64,000 bases of DNA from positions 3,068,273-3,132,272 of the forward strand of contig JADCRB010000040.1 of the NCBI GenBank assembly GCA_021464245.1, given 5' to 3'. Numbering within the stretch: position 1 is the stretch's first letter; the number at the start of each line of letters is the position of its first letter. The notes below the pieces were generated by a model, which was not told the origin of the DNA, did no database searches, and was given only the letters and a program-made list of their open reading frames with translations. The translations under genes were made by a program, and so were the position numbers. Shown here in pieces: positions 1 to 10,860 of the stretch. The DNA comes from Carallia brachiata (taxonomy: Eukaryota; Streptophyta; Magnoliopsida; Malpighiales; Rhizophoraceae).

Positions 1-109
1 TATGGAAACTTGCGGGTCTTCTTTGTAACCTTGGGAAAAGCTAAAATTATGGAGGGTCTTCTTTTTGATCGTAAATGTTGTGGGTTTTGACATTCTTGGG
101 GAGTCATCT

Positions 110-787
110 TTATCTGGCCATTTTAGGTCTAATATTTTCTGACTGCATCAAGGTTGACCAGGTTGGGTAATTTGTACCATTCATTTGGGGTAGAATTAAG
201 GCTCCACCCAAAAAAGCTCTTTTCATGACTTATGGACCTTCATAATTTGAGGCCCACTTGCAACGGGGATCATTCTGCTTTGGGAGAATCATCTTGAGGA
301 CCTGGTCGCCTTCTGTGATGGACTTGGGATGCATCTTCTTTGGTGAGCACGCATCATTCGCCTTTGGTACAATTGACCATAACCTATGGTGGCTAGCCTC
401 TTTTCTTTGATGAGACACAACTGCTCATATCGAATCTTTGCCCATTTAGCTTCATTTAATTATGTTTCCATTAATACTGTTAATGAAGGTATTTCGACTT
501 CTATAAAAAAAAAATTGCTTCCATTTTGTAAACAAAAAAGAATGGGGTTGCCCTAGTAGAAGTGCTTGTCATTGTTCAGTATGAATGGATAGTGAAAGTC
601 AACATTTTGTGCCAATTTTGAAGGTCACTGTCATCTTCTCGATGATTTTCTTGAGATTTTTGTTTGCCGCTTCTACCACACCACTTATTTTTGGTTGTGA
701 TGTTTAATTTTAAAAGGTTGACAGAGCTTTGTCATCATCTTATTGCTCAAATTGGTAGCGTTATCTATAATAAGGCGTTTAGGCATA
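110..787 (-). pseudogene. Ty3/gypsy integrase C-terminal half, broken
   Basis: Minus-strand translation starts with KRLIIDNATNL (the second catalytic Asp region of the DDE core), continues with VVEAANKNLKKIIEKM carrying the third acidic residue, and near 230-418 gives ITEGDQVLKMILP followed by NYEGP, the conserved C-terminal domain of plant gypsy integrases. Further down, a GGALIL-like motif follows. Several stops and frameshifts are present. The first part of the core is absent. Confidence 0.8.
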
Positions 788-1085
788 TTTGAGGGGGCAC
801 TTGTTTTTCAAAGACATATTTGAGGGGGTCATCTTTGGCAATAAGCCAGTTGTATGACAGAGCAAACATTATCAGAGCCGACGAGCAGTCCACACTAGTG
901 CACAACAAATTCTTTCAAGTTTCGAGTATCGACTTTCATGCCCTATGAACTTCTTGCTCGAGTAATAGATTACTCTTTCTTTCCTGCCAAACTCGTCTTG
1001 CTAATAAAAGACACAACCCATGCATTTTTTGCAGACTGTGAGGTAGAGTATGAGAGGGAGCCCTGGTGCGGGAGGACCAAAAAAA
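788..1085 (-). pseudogene. Ty3/gypsy RNase H remnant
   Basis: Translation of the minus strand gives a piece with MGCVFY, then a stop, then DEFGRKERVIYYSSKKF and SRYSKLERICCALVW. This is the typical RNase H segment that follows Tat-like RT. It contains stop codons and is joined abruptly to integrase sequence near 790, so the domain end and the integrase zinc-binding start are missing. A direct duplication of the words ATATTTGAGGGGG near 788-830 marks the join. Confidence 0.75.
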
Positions 1086-1089
1086 GGGC

Positions 1090-2061
1090 TCAATAGATAC
1101 TGTTTAACTTTGTCAAATGCCTCTTAGCATCTTTCATCCTATTTACTCGGGTTTTTGTTTCAGAGTAGGCTAAAAATGGGCCCACATCTATAAGTTCCGG
1201 TATAAATCTAGTAATGTAATTAAGTCTTCCCGGTAAACACCTTAACTCTTTCGGAGTGGATGGATGAGGCATTTCTTGAATTGCCTTGATTTTATTGGGA
1301 TCAATTTTGATACCCTTCTGGTTGGCAATAAAGCCTAACAACTTCCCTAAAGTTGCAACAAAAGTGAGCTTTGCAAGATTAAGTTTCAATTAATACCTTC
1401 TCAACTTGTTGAAGAACTTCCTGAGGACGACAGGATGATCTTTGCCCAGTCTGGATTTAGCAATAGTGTCATCGACATAGACCTCAATTTCTTTCTGCAT
1501 TATATCATGGAATAGAGTGACCATGGCACACTGATATGTTTCTCCAGCAATCTTCAGGCTGAACGGCATAACTCTGAAGCAAAAGTTGCCCCACATTATC
1601 ATGAATGTAGTTTTCTCCATATCTTCAAGAGTCTTTTTGATCTAATTATAGCCTGAGAATCCATCCATGAAAGAGAACATAGAGTGGACGGCAGTGTTGT
1701 CAACAAGAATGTCGATGTGTGGCAATAGAAAGTCATCTTTAGGGCTGGCTTTATTTAAGTCTCGATAATTGACGCACATATGCACTTTACCATCTTTCTT
1801 TGGTATCGACACAATGTTTTCTACCCATTCAAGGTATTTGGCTACCTGAAGAAATCTTGTATCCAACTGCTTCTCAATTTCTCCATTGATTTTCAACAAA
1901 ACATCTGGTTTTATTCTTCTAAGTTTTTGCTGAATTGGCTTGCACTCGGGTTTGAGCGGCAGTCGATGCACCACTATATCAATGCTAAGTTCTGGAATGT
2001 CTTGATAGGACCACACAAATACATTGATGCATTCCTTCAACAGCTGGACCATGTCCTGCAA
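1090..2061 (-). pseudogene. Ty3/gypsy reverse transcriptase, broken
   Basis: Three consecutive minus-strand reading pieces form one RT. 1642-2061 carries the N-terminal fingers region with VPxPKKDGKxRMCVDYRDLN-type spacing (seen as SIPKKDGKVHMCVNYRDLN) and ends at FMDGFSGYN. 1390-1620 carries the catalytic box EVYVDD, and 1090-1389 carries the thumb/connection segment with LLGFI and FIPEL. The pieces sit in different frames or are separated by stops, so no functional enzyme can be made. The YVDD aspartates themselves are intact. Confidence 0.9.
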
Positions 2062-2329
2062 CCGCTCTGGTGGGTATTTGGCACTAACTTTGAGTTCTTA
2101 AGGATTTTCTTCTATCCTAGATTGATCAATTAAATTGGCTCTTCTCAGCTATTGTTTGCTTTTCTTCTTGCTCAACCAAGCCCTGAAGGTTGACTAAGAT
2201 TGGTTCTTCTTCGAAGTCATCTAAAATTTGCTCTTCAAGAGAACGTTTGAACACAACCTCTATATAGGTGCTGACCAAGCTATCAATCTCTTCTTTGAGG
2301 GTTCTGTGTAAGAAAATTAAAAAGGGCTT

Positions 2330-2662
2330 GCGATAAACAAGAGTGGTTAGATTTTTCAATAAAAAGGTTTGGCACATTTTGATCAAGAAAAAGGTTTATT
2401 CTTGAGCCTCTATATGAGTGTTGGGAGAGATACAAAAACTTGCTCAGACATGCCCTCATGAAAAACAAGGTTACGCAGATTGGCTTCAAATTCAAATGTA
2501 CTATTAGGGTTTAAATAATTAGACAAGGACCATTGTGGATGCTTCTGTTGGAGGATTATTAATGAAGAAAACAACTTCAGAGGCATTCATATTACTTGAA
2601 GACATGGCCTTCAACACTTTTCATTGACCTAATGAATGCAATATGGTGGCTAGTTGTCATGA
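2330..2662 (+). pseudogene. Athila gag, part before the CACTA insertion
   Basis: Plus-strand reading gives LYECWERYKNLLR (about 2407-2447), then after a one-base shift CPHE and DWLQIQ, then GLNN, TRTIVDASVGG and EAFILLEDMA up to the insertion point. These are the conserved blocks of Athila capsid-type gag in the correct order. In-frame stops replace residues at several points. The frame continues at 6387 on the far side of the CACTA element. This portion is a fragment of a non-functional gene. Confidence 0.82.
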
Positions 2663-2679
2663 CACTACAACAAAAAATG

Positions 2680-3065
2680 GCTTTAGCCAGCAGTTTAGAA
2701 CCGTTGCCTAAAGTCCCTAAACTGCTACCTATTATCTAAGGCAACAGTTTTCCACCGGCTGCATTTGATAGGGGCTACAATAGCCTTTTTGCAGCGGTTT
2801 TCAAGGATATTACAGCGAAAAGTAAAACCGATGCATAATAGTTTTATGCAGCGGTTTTTTATATCAATGGCAACGGTTTAAAAATTCAATGGCAGCGGTT
2901 TTCAAGCAAAAAGGCTGCAGGTTTGTGAGGGAAAGGCAGCGTTTTTGAGAGGAAAAGGCAGCGGTTTAGAGTGGCAATGGCAGCGGTTTTGAGCAGCAAA
3001 GGCAACAGTTTCAATAGTAAAAGGCAACGGTTTTTCTATAGAAAAGGTAGCAGTTTTATGAAAAA
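2680..3065. repeat. CACTA left subterminal repeat array
   Basis: About a dozen degenerate copies of the word CAGCGGTTT or CAACGGTTT (reverse AAACCGCTG) recur every 20-40 bases. In CACTA elements such subterminal repeats are the transposase binding sites; that function is inferred here from the family. Copies vary (CAGCAGTTT, CAACAGTTT). Confidence 0.85.
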
Positions 3066-3369
3066 ATTTCATTATTTCCTCCAATTTGATATATTATTTT
3101 ACAATTTGCATATAATTTTTTTTTATACAACTTACTAAAACAACTTTTGAGCATCCGAACATATATAAAATTTCAAATATAATCTTTAATTGGTGCAATA
3201 CAAAAATAAGTGAGTTCGAAGAGTCTCGAATATAACAGTTAATTTGTACAATACAAAAATGAATGAGTTTGAACAAGTGAAACAAATACCCCAATCGAAT
3301 CCCTATTGACTTCTAAAATACTTTCTTTGCTAGTCTTTAGCAGCAGCTGAACGTCCTTCAATCCATTTC

Positions 3370-4440
3370 CTATATCATTTTGCTTCGACTTCCCTGTTGT
3401 GCTCATCAATAGATGATGAGTCTTTGCCTCCATCTTCATTGGCATCTTCATTGTCCTCAAACTCCTGAAGTTCAGCAGCTTAGTAAATTCTCCTCCCACT
3501 TGAGTGAGAATCTCGATAATGACTTTGTGCTCTTCTTGCAAATGCAACTCTTGTTGCGCTTGCTGCCCAATTTTTTCTATTGAGAGATTCAGCTGGTCAA
3601 CAGAGTCTAGGCAATAGAATCTTGGATCTGCCCAAAAATATTGTAAGAGACAAAAGCCTTTAAAAAAACATTTAGAGCAAAAGGCCACAACTATACAATT
3701 ATTCTATGAAGGACCAATCATTCGAATGGTGAAATTGGTGGACAGGTGTTACTGCGGATCTCTACCAAAATCTTGATTAAGTTACTTTACAACCAACACA
3801 ATGAAAAATTAATAAAGAAATATAATTGCAAATCAAGATTTTAAATTTTGCTATTTTTACATTTAGTGGATGCCTCAATTTTCAAATGGAATGGTCTAAA
3901 TGTAAAACACTTGAAAGTCTTTAGATTGCATTTTTTTTCTTTGTATAGTAACCAGATTCTCTGATCTCAAATAAAATAAATATGCAAATATCTATTGTAG
4001 AAAAGACTAATACCCAAAAGATGATGTCTAACCTGTCCACAGCGAACTTTCTCATCTTCATGAAAAGCCAATTCCTAGGGAAAATTTTCAAGAAATAATC
4101 CTTCAAATTAAAATTATGTAGAGAAAATCAGACTTCTAGTTATGATGGGATGGATACACCAACATGATACCTTTTCCTCATATTTGTCAATATCTGGATG
4201 TAAAGTTGCAATTAGTGCATCATGGCTGCAAGCAGGGCATTCATTATTCCTGTAGTAAGTTTCAGTGTGTATAAGAAAAACTAGTAAGTTCACAGTCAGT
4301 GTTCTAAATAGATGTTAGAAATATTCTTGAGGAAATGCACACAGTCAAAAGACTGGTGATAGTGTAAAGAATTACCCTAGAAGATTTATCAATGCATTCT
4401 TTGCAGAAGTGATGCAAGCATTCTATGCAAGGATTCTTAC
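3370..4440 (-). pseudogene. Captured RING1-type (PRC1 E3 ligase) gene fragment
   Basis: Minus-strand pieces match plant RING1A/B in order, with introns between them. About 4386-4425: after an ATAG acceptor, ECLHHFCKECIDKS, the second half of the RING finger (C3HC4), ended by a GTAATT donor. About 4190-4245: NNECPAC, then an internal deletion, then ALIATLHPDIDKYEE. About 4035-4080: ELAFHEDEKVRCGQ followed by a GT. About 3370-3640: IQDSIA, later EDGGKDSSSIDEHNREVEAK and a stop where the family has a basic stretch. RING1 proteins ubiquitinate histone H2A. The first RING cysteines are not found, a segment of the RING is deleted and frames are broken, so no ligase can be made. Introns retained means capture of genomic DNA, not of mRNA. 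Confidence 0.78.
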
Positions 4441-6104
4441 TGGCTTCTTCAAGGAAAAAAATCTAGACTAGTTGCTGAAAAGGCAATCTTCTTTCTCAAT
4501 TGCAGCTTACGACTCTGAATATCTAGAAAGTTTTGGAAATGCATAGCTGGATACCTCTTTTTCTGAGGACAAAGTAAAAAATTAGGATCCTCCAAAAGCT
4601 TAGGAACCAGATGAAATGGCATAGCAACAAACCAAAAAACAGCAGTATCACAAAAACACACAGTCTTCTTGTTTGAACATCAAAGAATTTACCTCTACAA
4701 GCAACTAGATGCCACAAATTGTTACTAGCAGGGAATCCATAACAAAAAATGGTTAATTGCAGATATAAAGTCAATTCTATCTACATGAAAGTGTCAGTTT
4801 TATGTATGGGCAAGTAAAAGCTTTCCCTCTTCAATATGCATCATACCCATCTAAAAAGAAAGAATTATTTATGGCACTAAAAAATACAGTTTCAACTACC
4901 CTAACATAAGCAGTGATCTAAACAAGCCAATGACAAATGCTGAGATTATTACGCGCAGCTTTTAGGAATTATGCACTTTAGTAGAATTGTTTCTCTAGTT
5001 CATCTAACTTGTAGCTTTTGGAAAAATTTGTGGCAATGACAAATGTAAAAAATAACAACAGAAGAAATGGCTAATAACTTGTAGTTTCTAATTTTTTTTT
5101 AGTTCGTCCAAAAACTCAAGTGGCTAATAAATGGCAACATAATGGAATTTTTTACGAAGTTCACATCTCAATTGCATGTATAAGAAACTCAATACATTCC
5201 GAACTTTTTTCAATGGAATTTGCAAAATCAATCAAAATTTTCCAAATCTCACATCCCAACTCCTTAACTTTACAAAAAATTCAAATAATTTGATCCCCAA
5301 CAACGAACAATCTGCACATAAAAAAAAAAAAAAACAACAGAAGAAAATATTCTAAAATGCAAAATTGAGCTTTCAAAATTGAGGAAAGAGAACCTCAAGA
5401 GGCAGGCTCTTGAAATTATTTGACGAATTCGATTATGTCTCCTTCACCTCCAGCAAAATCCTCTTGACCGTCGGATTCCTGAGATTTTAAAGGCACTCAA
5501 AATACAGGCTTGAGCAAGGAATAGAAAAATCTTGAAAATGAAATTAACAAAAAATCGAGTAAAAGACAGATTTACTTGGAAAAAAGGAAATTAAAATTTT
5601 CAAAATTTATTAGATCTTACGCTGTATATACCAGAGGGCGTTGGAGCACGAAAGAAGCGTAGGACAGGCCATCGTCGTCAGATCTAAGCGTAGGACAGGC
5701 CGATGTCCGTGAGACTGTACTTCCTCTAGGAGCCATCAGATCTAAGTTGTTCATAAAAAACGCCGTAGCTGGCGAGCATCCAGAGAATGCGTTGGAGATT
5801 AACGACATCACCGCCGGAAGGGTAGACACGTGAGAGGATCTCGGACGCCGTAGTTGGCACATGATTGCGACGGGGATGTTGAGGCGCACGATAGCCTATA
5901 GGGGTGGTGAAAGAAAAAAAAAACTCTCAAAAAGGAAGGATCGAAAGAGAGGCCACGCGAAAGGAGGCATTGATTGAAAGAGAAGGGCAAAGCCAAAAAG
6001 ACTACTAGAACGATAGATCGAAGGAACAAAAAAGATTTTGATAAGTGTTTTCAAAAAGAAAGGTCTTCAAATTTTTTTGTTTTATTTTCTTAATTAATAG
6101 ACCG
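4441..6104 (-). other. CACTA interior upstream of the RING1 pieces
   Basis: No transposase domain is recognised. On the minus strand near 5405-5480 an acidic peptide (QESDGQEDFAGGEGD, then EFVK and a stop) could be the N-terminal acidic region of the same captured RING1 gene, and 5617-5889 encodes an open 90-residue frame with no recognised similarity, possibly captured 5' untranslated or first-exon sequence. The rest is AT-rich and resembles intron. The assignment is an inference. Confidence 0.4.
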
Positions 6105-6380
6105 CTGAAATGAATATTGTAACTGTTGCCTATATTAACTTATACGCTGCGATTTTGAACGGCAACATTAAAACCGCTGCTTATTTGAGCAGTAGTTTCC
6201 CCAAACCGCTGCATATAATAATCCATTGCATCGGTTTTTTAACGGTAGCACAAAAATCGCCGCATAAAAAATCAGAAGCAGCAGTTTTCTAATCCGTCAC
6301 ATAGAACTGCTGCTTTAAATCTTTTAAACTGCAGTTTTAAAACTGTAGCCATAAAACTGCTGCTATAAGCCCATTTTGGT
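6105..6380. repeat. CACTA right subterminal repeat array
   Basis: The same words occur in the opposite orientation to the left array (ACCGCTG, AACTGCTGC, AAACCGCTGC), about ten copies, ending with AACTGCTGCTATAAGCC just inside the terminus. This mirrors the left array and supports one intact element. Confidence 0.85.
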
Positions 6381-6386
6381 GTAGTG

Positions 6387-7200
6387 TGAACTTGATCCCA
6401 TTGCTGCTTTAACTACATAGATGTCCCCTCTCACAAACCACATTGTTAATTTGATGAATAAGGTGGGTTCTATTACTTGAGAGTTTCCATCAAATAATAT
6501 TGGATCATACTTAGCAAAAGAAGAATACATGGAAGAGGTACACTATATAAATAACTAGGGCTTCAACAATTATGTGGGTAATAACTTAACCAACAACTAT
6601 CATTTTGGTGTGCGCAATTGTGATAATTTTTCCAATTAAAATTCAATGAATGTATTGAACCCACCTTCTAGTTTTGAAGTTCAACAACAACTAAAAAAGT
6701 CGTCTCTTGAGAATATTGTAAGTACATTTGTGGTGGAAACTCAATCCAGATTGACAAAGACAGAGGAAAGGATGGACAAGTTTGAAACATTATGAGTGCA
6801 TCAATCAGGTCATTGGAAGCTCGAAATGGTCAACTTGTGAGTACTATCAATAACCCCAATAAGGAAGTGTTTTCAAGCAATCTTGAGAAATACCCACGAG
6901 AGCAATGTCATGCAGTTACACTTTAGAGTGGCAAAAAGTTGGAGTTACCCATGGCAAGAAGAACCACAATTACCTTTTGAATCAAATGATCAAAAGTGTA
7001 TTGAAGATAAAGAAGATGGCAATAAGGAAAAAAGAGAATTGAAGCAGGAATCAACCAAGCTATGGACTATTAGGTTTCCAAACAACCTGGCTATTTTAGA
7101 GCCTGCACTTCCCTTCACACAGCGCTTCTAGAAAAAGAAGATAAATGAGCAATTTAGTATGTTTCTCAAAATTTTTAAGAAAATTCACATTAACATTTCT
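6387..7200 (+). pseudogene. Athila gag, part after the CACTA insertion
   Basis: The frame interrupted at 2662 resumes with ELDPIAALTT, a stop, then LTNHIVNLMNKVGS. Further on a coiled, charged segment is seen (RLTKTEERMDKFE), then the gag-pol linker with ALPFTQRF and EQFSMFLKIFKKIHINI shortly before the protease. Several in-frame stops occur, including one right after ALTT. The order matches Athila gag exactly. Confidence 0.8.
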
Positions 7201-7690
7201 TTTGCAGGGGCTTTGGAGTAAATGCCTAATTACGCTAAATTCATGAAGGAGGTTATGTCCAATCAGAAGAAACTTGAAGATTTTGAGACAGGAAAGGTAA
7301 CTAAAGAATGTAGTGTCATCTTACAGAGGAAACTTCCTTTTAAATTGAAAGATCCAAGGAGTTTTACTATCTCCTGCATAATTGGTAGCTCTACTTTTGA
7401 TAAAGGATTGTGTGATCTTGGAGCATCTTTCAATCTAATGTCCTTATTGATGTTTAGGAAGCTAGGTCTTGGGGAGGATAAACCAACCAAGATTACTTTA
7501 CAGCTTTGCAACTTGCGAATAGGTCATTGACATACCCATGTTGAGTGATCGAAGATGTGCTAGTCAAGGTAGATAGGTTTATCTTTCCTATGGATTTTGT
7601 GGTCTTAGACATGTCAGAAGATCAAAAAATGCCCCTAATCTTGGGAAGACCTTTCTTGGCGATTGGATATTCATTGATAGATGTCCAACG
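7201..7690 (+). pseudogene. Athila aspartic protease region
   Basis: After MPNYAKFMKE and KKLEDFE, the segment contains CDLGASFNLM, the retropepsin active-site region with the DLGA form usual in Athila elements, then FRKLGLGE. After a frame change near 7520 comes PLILGRPFLA, the conserved C-terminal protease motif. The catalytic Asp is present, but the gene is broken by stops at about 7528 and by shifts. Confidence 0.88.
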
Positions 7691-9060
7691 CAGTGATAAC
7701 TTTGAGCGTAAACGATGATGAGGTAAAGTTTAATATATACCGCGCTTTAAAATTTCCAATTGATTCTAACACTTATTTTAGAATTGATGCCTTTGACAAT
7801 TGGTTCACTGGCGCTTTTGAGGAAGACAATATCATAGATCCCTTAGAGAATTGCATTGTGAATTTTTTAAGCCCAGATAGTGCAGGAAAATGAGGACACA
7901 GGGCATATATTGGTGATAGGAGCTTTACCGCCAATTAAAACCAAAGTTATTACCATAGAAAATATTGAGGAGGAAACATCGAAAGAGGAGCCTAAACCAA
8001 CTCTGGAATTGAAACAACTACCAGAGCACTTAAGGTATGCATTTTTGGGTAATGATTCTACATTTTTAGTGATTATTTCCTCTTTTTTAATAGGTATAGA
8101 AGAAGAAAAGCTATTGCGTGTATTGAGAAAACATAAATCAGCCATTGGATGGACTATTTAGGACATCAAGGGAATCAGCCCAGTAATTTGCATGAGCAAG
8201 ATTCTAATTGAGGATTCATACAATCCATCCATAGATTAAAATAGCCTAAGCCCTACAATGACAGAAGTGGTTTGGGCTAAGGTAGTAAAGTTGCTCAAAG
8301 TAGGTATTATATATGCTATTTCTAACAATGCATGGGTAAGTCTTGTATAATGTCTGCCAAAGAAAGGTGGGATGACTGTAGTGAAAAATGAAAATAATGA
8401 ATTAATACCCGTTAGAATAGTGATTGGGTGGCATGTGTGCATAGATTATAGGAAATTAAATAAAGCCACTAGGAAGGGTCATTTTCCTTTGCCATTCATC
8501 AATCAAATGTTGGATTGTTTCTCAGGTTATAACTATTATTGTTTTCTTAATGGTTATTCGGGGTATAATCAAAAGTTGTTGCCTAAGAGGACCAAGAGAA
8601 AAATACTTTTACATGTCGATACTGTACATTTGCTTGTAGGAAAATGTCTTTCTGATTATGCAATGTTCCCGCCACATTTCAACTATGCATGATGGAAATC
8701 TTTCATGTATTGTGGAGGACATTATAAAAGTTTTAATAGATGACTTCTCTGTTTTCGGTCCCACTTTTGATTACTGCTTGCATTACCTTTCACATGTTTT
8801 GTAGAGACGTCAAGAAACTAACCATTTACTTAATTGGGCAAAATTCCATTTTATGGTCAAAGAAGGGATTGTACTTGGACATCACTTTTCATCAAAAAGG
8901 TTGGAAGCGGATCGAGCAAAAATAGTAACTATTGAACAACTTCCTCCTCCAACAAATGTTAAGGGAGTTAGAAGTTTTTTGGGTTATGTGGGGTCTATAG
9001 GAAATTTATAAAAGATTTTTCAAAAATTGCTAAACCTTTATATAATCTCCTTGAGAAAGA
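7681..9060 (+). pseudogene. Athila pol linker and reverse transcriptase
   Basis: The linker gives LSVNDDEVKFN, LPEHLRYAFLG and RKHKSAIGWTI. The RT follows with KKGGMTVVKNENNELIP, VCIDYRKLNKATRKGHFPLPFI and FLNGYSGYNQ in one frame (8372-8692), then the catalytic block as VLIDDFSVFG near 8730-8756 in another frame (Ile-Asp-Asp instead of the usual Met/Val-Asp-Asp), then RSFLGYVG near 8970. At least four frame changes and several stops disrupt it. Confidence 0.9.
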
Positions 9061-9759
9061 TGCTCCTTTTAATATTGATGGTACTTATTTGTAGGCATTT
9101 GACAGGTTGAAGGAGAAGTTTATTTCGACTCGAATATTAGTGGTGCCTGACTGGAGCTTGCTATTCAAAATCATGTGTTATGCTAGTGACTCTACATTAG
9201 GAGCGGTTCTTGGCCAGAGACATGACAAGATCTTTCTAGCTATTTATTATGCAAGCGCACTCTTGACAATACACAACAAAACTACACCACAACTGATAAG
9301 AAGCTACGAGCAGTAGTGTTTGCTTTTGACAAGTATCGACCATGTGTCATTGGGTTGAATGTTATCATCTACCCTAATCATGTCGCCATACAATCTTTGT
9401 TTACAAAGAAAGATGCCAAACCTCAATTGATTCATTGGATTTTATTGTTGCAAGAATTTGACTTGGAAATTCAGGACAAAAGAGGGAACAAAAATGTTGT
9501 AGCTGATCATTTGTCTCGATTGGAGTTATTTGAGACCACAGAGGAGGCTATTCAAGAAGCATTTCCTAATGAGTTGTTATTTTCTTTGAATATGAAGTTC
9601 CCATGGCATGCAAATTTTGTCAATTATCTTTCTTGTGGGACGTTGCTTGCAGATTTTTCCTCACAATTAAAAAAAAAAAAGTTCTTGCATGATGTGAAGG
9701 CATATTTATGGGATGATCCACCGCTCTTTAAGAGGTGTCTAAACCAAATCATCATATGA
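9061..9759 (+). pseudogene. Athila RNase H
   Basis: The piece 9107-9316 has MCYASDSTLGAVLGQ (first catalytic Asp region) and YYASALL. The next, 9316-9759, has FAFDKYRP and later FDLEIQDKRGNKNVVADHLSRL, the conserved end of the domain. A TAG separates the two halves near 9314. The tail 9530-9759 matches the RNase H to integrase linker of the family (ETTEEAIQEAFPNE). Confidence 0.88.
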
Positions 9760-10860
9760 TGTATTCTGCAGGAAGAGGTTGAAGACGCTATCCAACAATG
9801 CCATTCATCTTTTTGTGGTGGCCACTTTGGTGCAACAAGAATTGCTGCAAAATTATTGTAATCTGGGTTCTATTGGTCAACTCTTTTCTGAGATAGTTAT
9901 GCTTTTGTCAAGGGTTATGATCATTGCCAACGACTTGATACAATCTCAAGAAGCTATGAGTTTCCTTTGACCAACATTCTAGAGGTGGAAATTTTTTATG
10001 TATGGGGAATTAACTTTATGGGTCCCTTCCCTATCTCATTTGGCCAATCCTACATTCTGCTATCTGTGAACTATGTATCCAAATGGGTAGAAGCAATAGC
10101 CATGGAAACTAATAATGCAAAGCTGGTGTTGAAGTTTATACACAAAAACATATATACAAATTTCGGCACCCCTAATCCATTATTAGCAACGAGAATACGC
10201 ATTTTTGCAACAAACTTCTCCATAACCTCCTTGTTAAGTATGGTGTGAAGCATAAGGTGGCACTTAGTTATCATCTACAAAAAAAATGGCCAAGCAGAGA
10301 TTTCAAATAAAGAGATCAAGCAAATTTTGGAGAAACCTATGAGTGTAAATAAAAAAGACTAGTACCAGAAGTCAGATGATGACTTATGGGCATATCGCAC
10401 AGCATTTAAGACACAGATTAACATTTTACCATACTGATTGGTTTTTGGAAAAGCTTGTCACCTACTAGTTGAGTTAGAGCATTAGGCATTTTGGACGGTA
10501 AAAAATTTGAACTCTGATTTCAAAGAATTAGGTGAGCAAAGATTGTTGCAATTCAATAAGATGGATGAGTTCTAGAATGAGGCATATGAGAATGCAGGAA
10601 TTTACAAGGAATGCACCGAGTCATGGTATAACAAAACTATAATGCAGTGCAATTTTGAACCAAGGCAACAAGTTCTTCTTTTTAATTCACACTTAAAGTT
10701 GTTCCTTGACAAGTTTAAATCTAAATGGTTAGGGTCGTTTGTAATTGATAAAGTGTTTCCGATCAAGAACTATTGGGGACAAGAAAGCAAGGATGAGGAG
10801 CCTAGCTGCCTTAAAGATAGAGACTAGAGAAGTTGAAAGTTGGCTGAGACTATAAAACGA
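9760..10860 (+). pseudogene. Athila integrase, broken
   Basis: Zinc-binding-domain traces occur around 9770-9900 (QQCHSSFCGGHFG in one frame). The catalytic core follows at 9967-10250 with INFMGPFP and YVSKWVEAIA, and its second Asp lies in a decayed ATRIRIF segment. The C-terminal domain at 10642-10800 shows FEPRQQVLLFNS, LKLF and WLGSFVI. Stops and small shifts separate the parts. The three domains are in normal order and no foreign insert is seen. Confidence 0.85.

Larger units (their letters stand above)
1..2300 (-). mobile_element. Ty3/gypsy (Tat-like) retrotransposon pol fragment
   Basis: Reading the minus strand from about 2300 down to the window edge, the order is an acidic linker (about 2126-2300), reverse transcriptase, RNase H, and the C-terminal half of integrase. 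This is the Ty3/gypsy pol order, and the wording of the RT and integrase pieces resembles plant Tat-lineage elements. Frameshifts and stops break every domain, and the region between RNase H and the integrase core is deleted. No LTR is visible and the element runs off the left edge. At its other end it abuts the truncated Athila gag on the opposite strand near 2300. It is a dead fragment; the lineage call rests on remembered family patterns. Confidence 0.85.
2663..6386. mobile_element. CACTA (En/Spm-like) transposon carrying host gene fragments
   Basis: The left end is CACTACAACAAAAAATGGC and the right end is GCCCATTTTGGTGTAGTG, whose reverse complement begins CACTACACCAAAATGGGC, so the two ends form imperfect inverted repeats beginning CACTAC. 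The trinucleotide TGA lies directly outside both ends (2660-2662 and 6387-6389), the 3-bp duplication expected for CACTA elements. Arrays of short AACCGCTGCC-like subterminal repeats lie at both ends. The 3.7-kb interior has no recognisable transposase, so it is non-autonomous. Instead, minus-strand pieces match a plant RING1 gene with splice sites. It is inserted in Athila gag. Confidence 0.93.

Noticed and set aside
3239..3688. 149-codon open frame inside the CACTA element as a gene of its own
   Set aside because: The RING1-like peptide is in a different frame of the same strand and runs through a stop, so this frame is only an overlapping reading of the captured exon.
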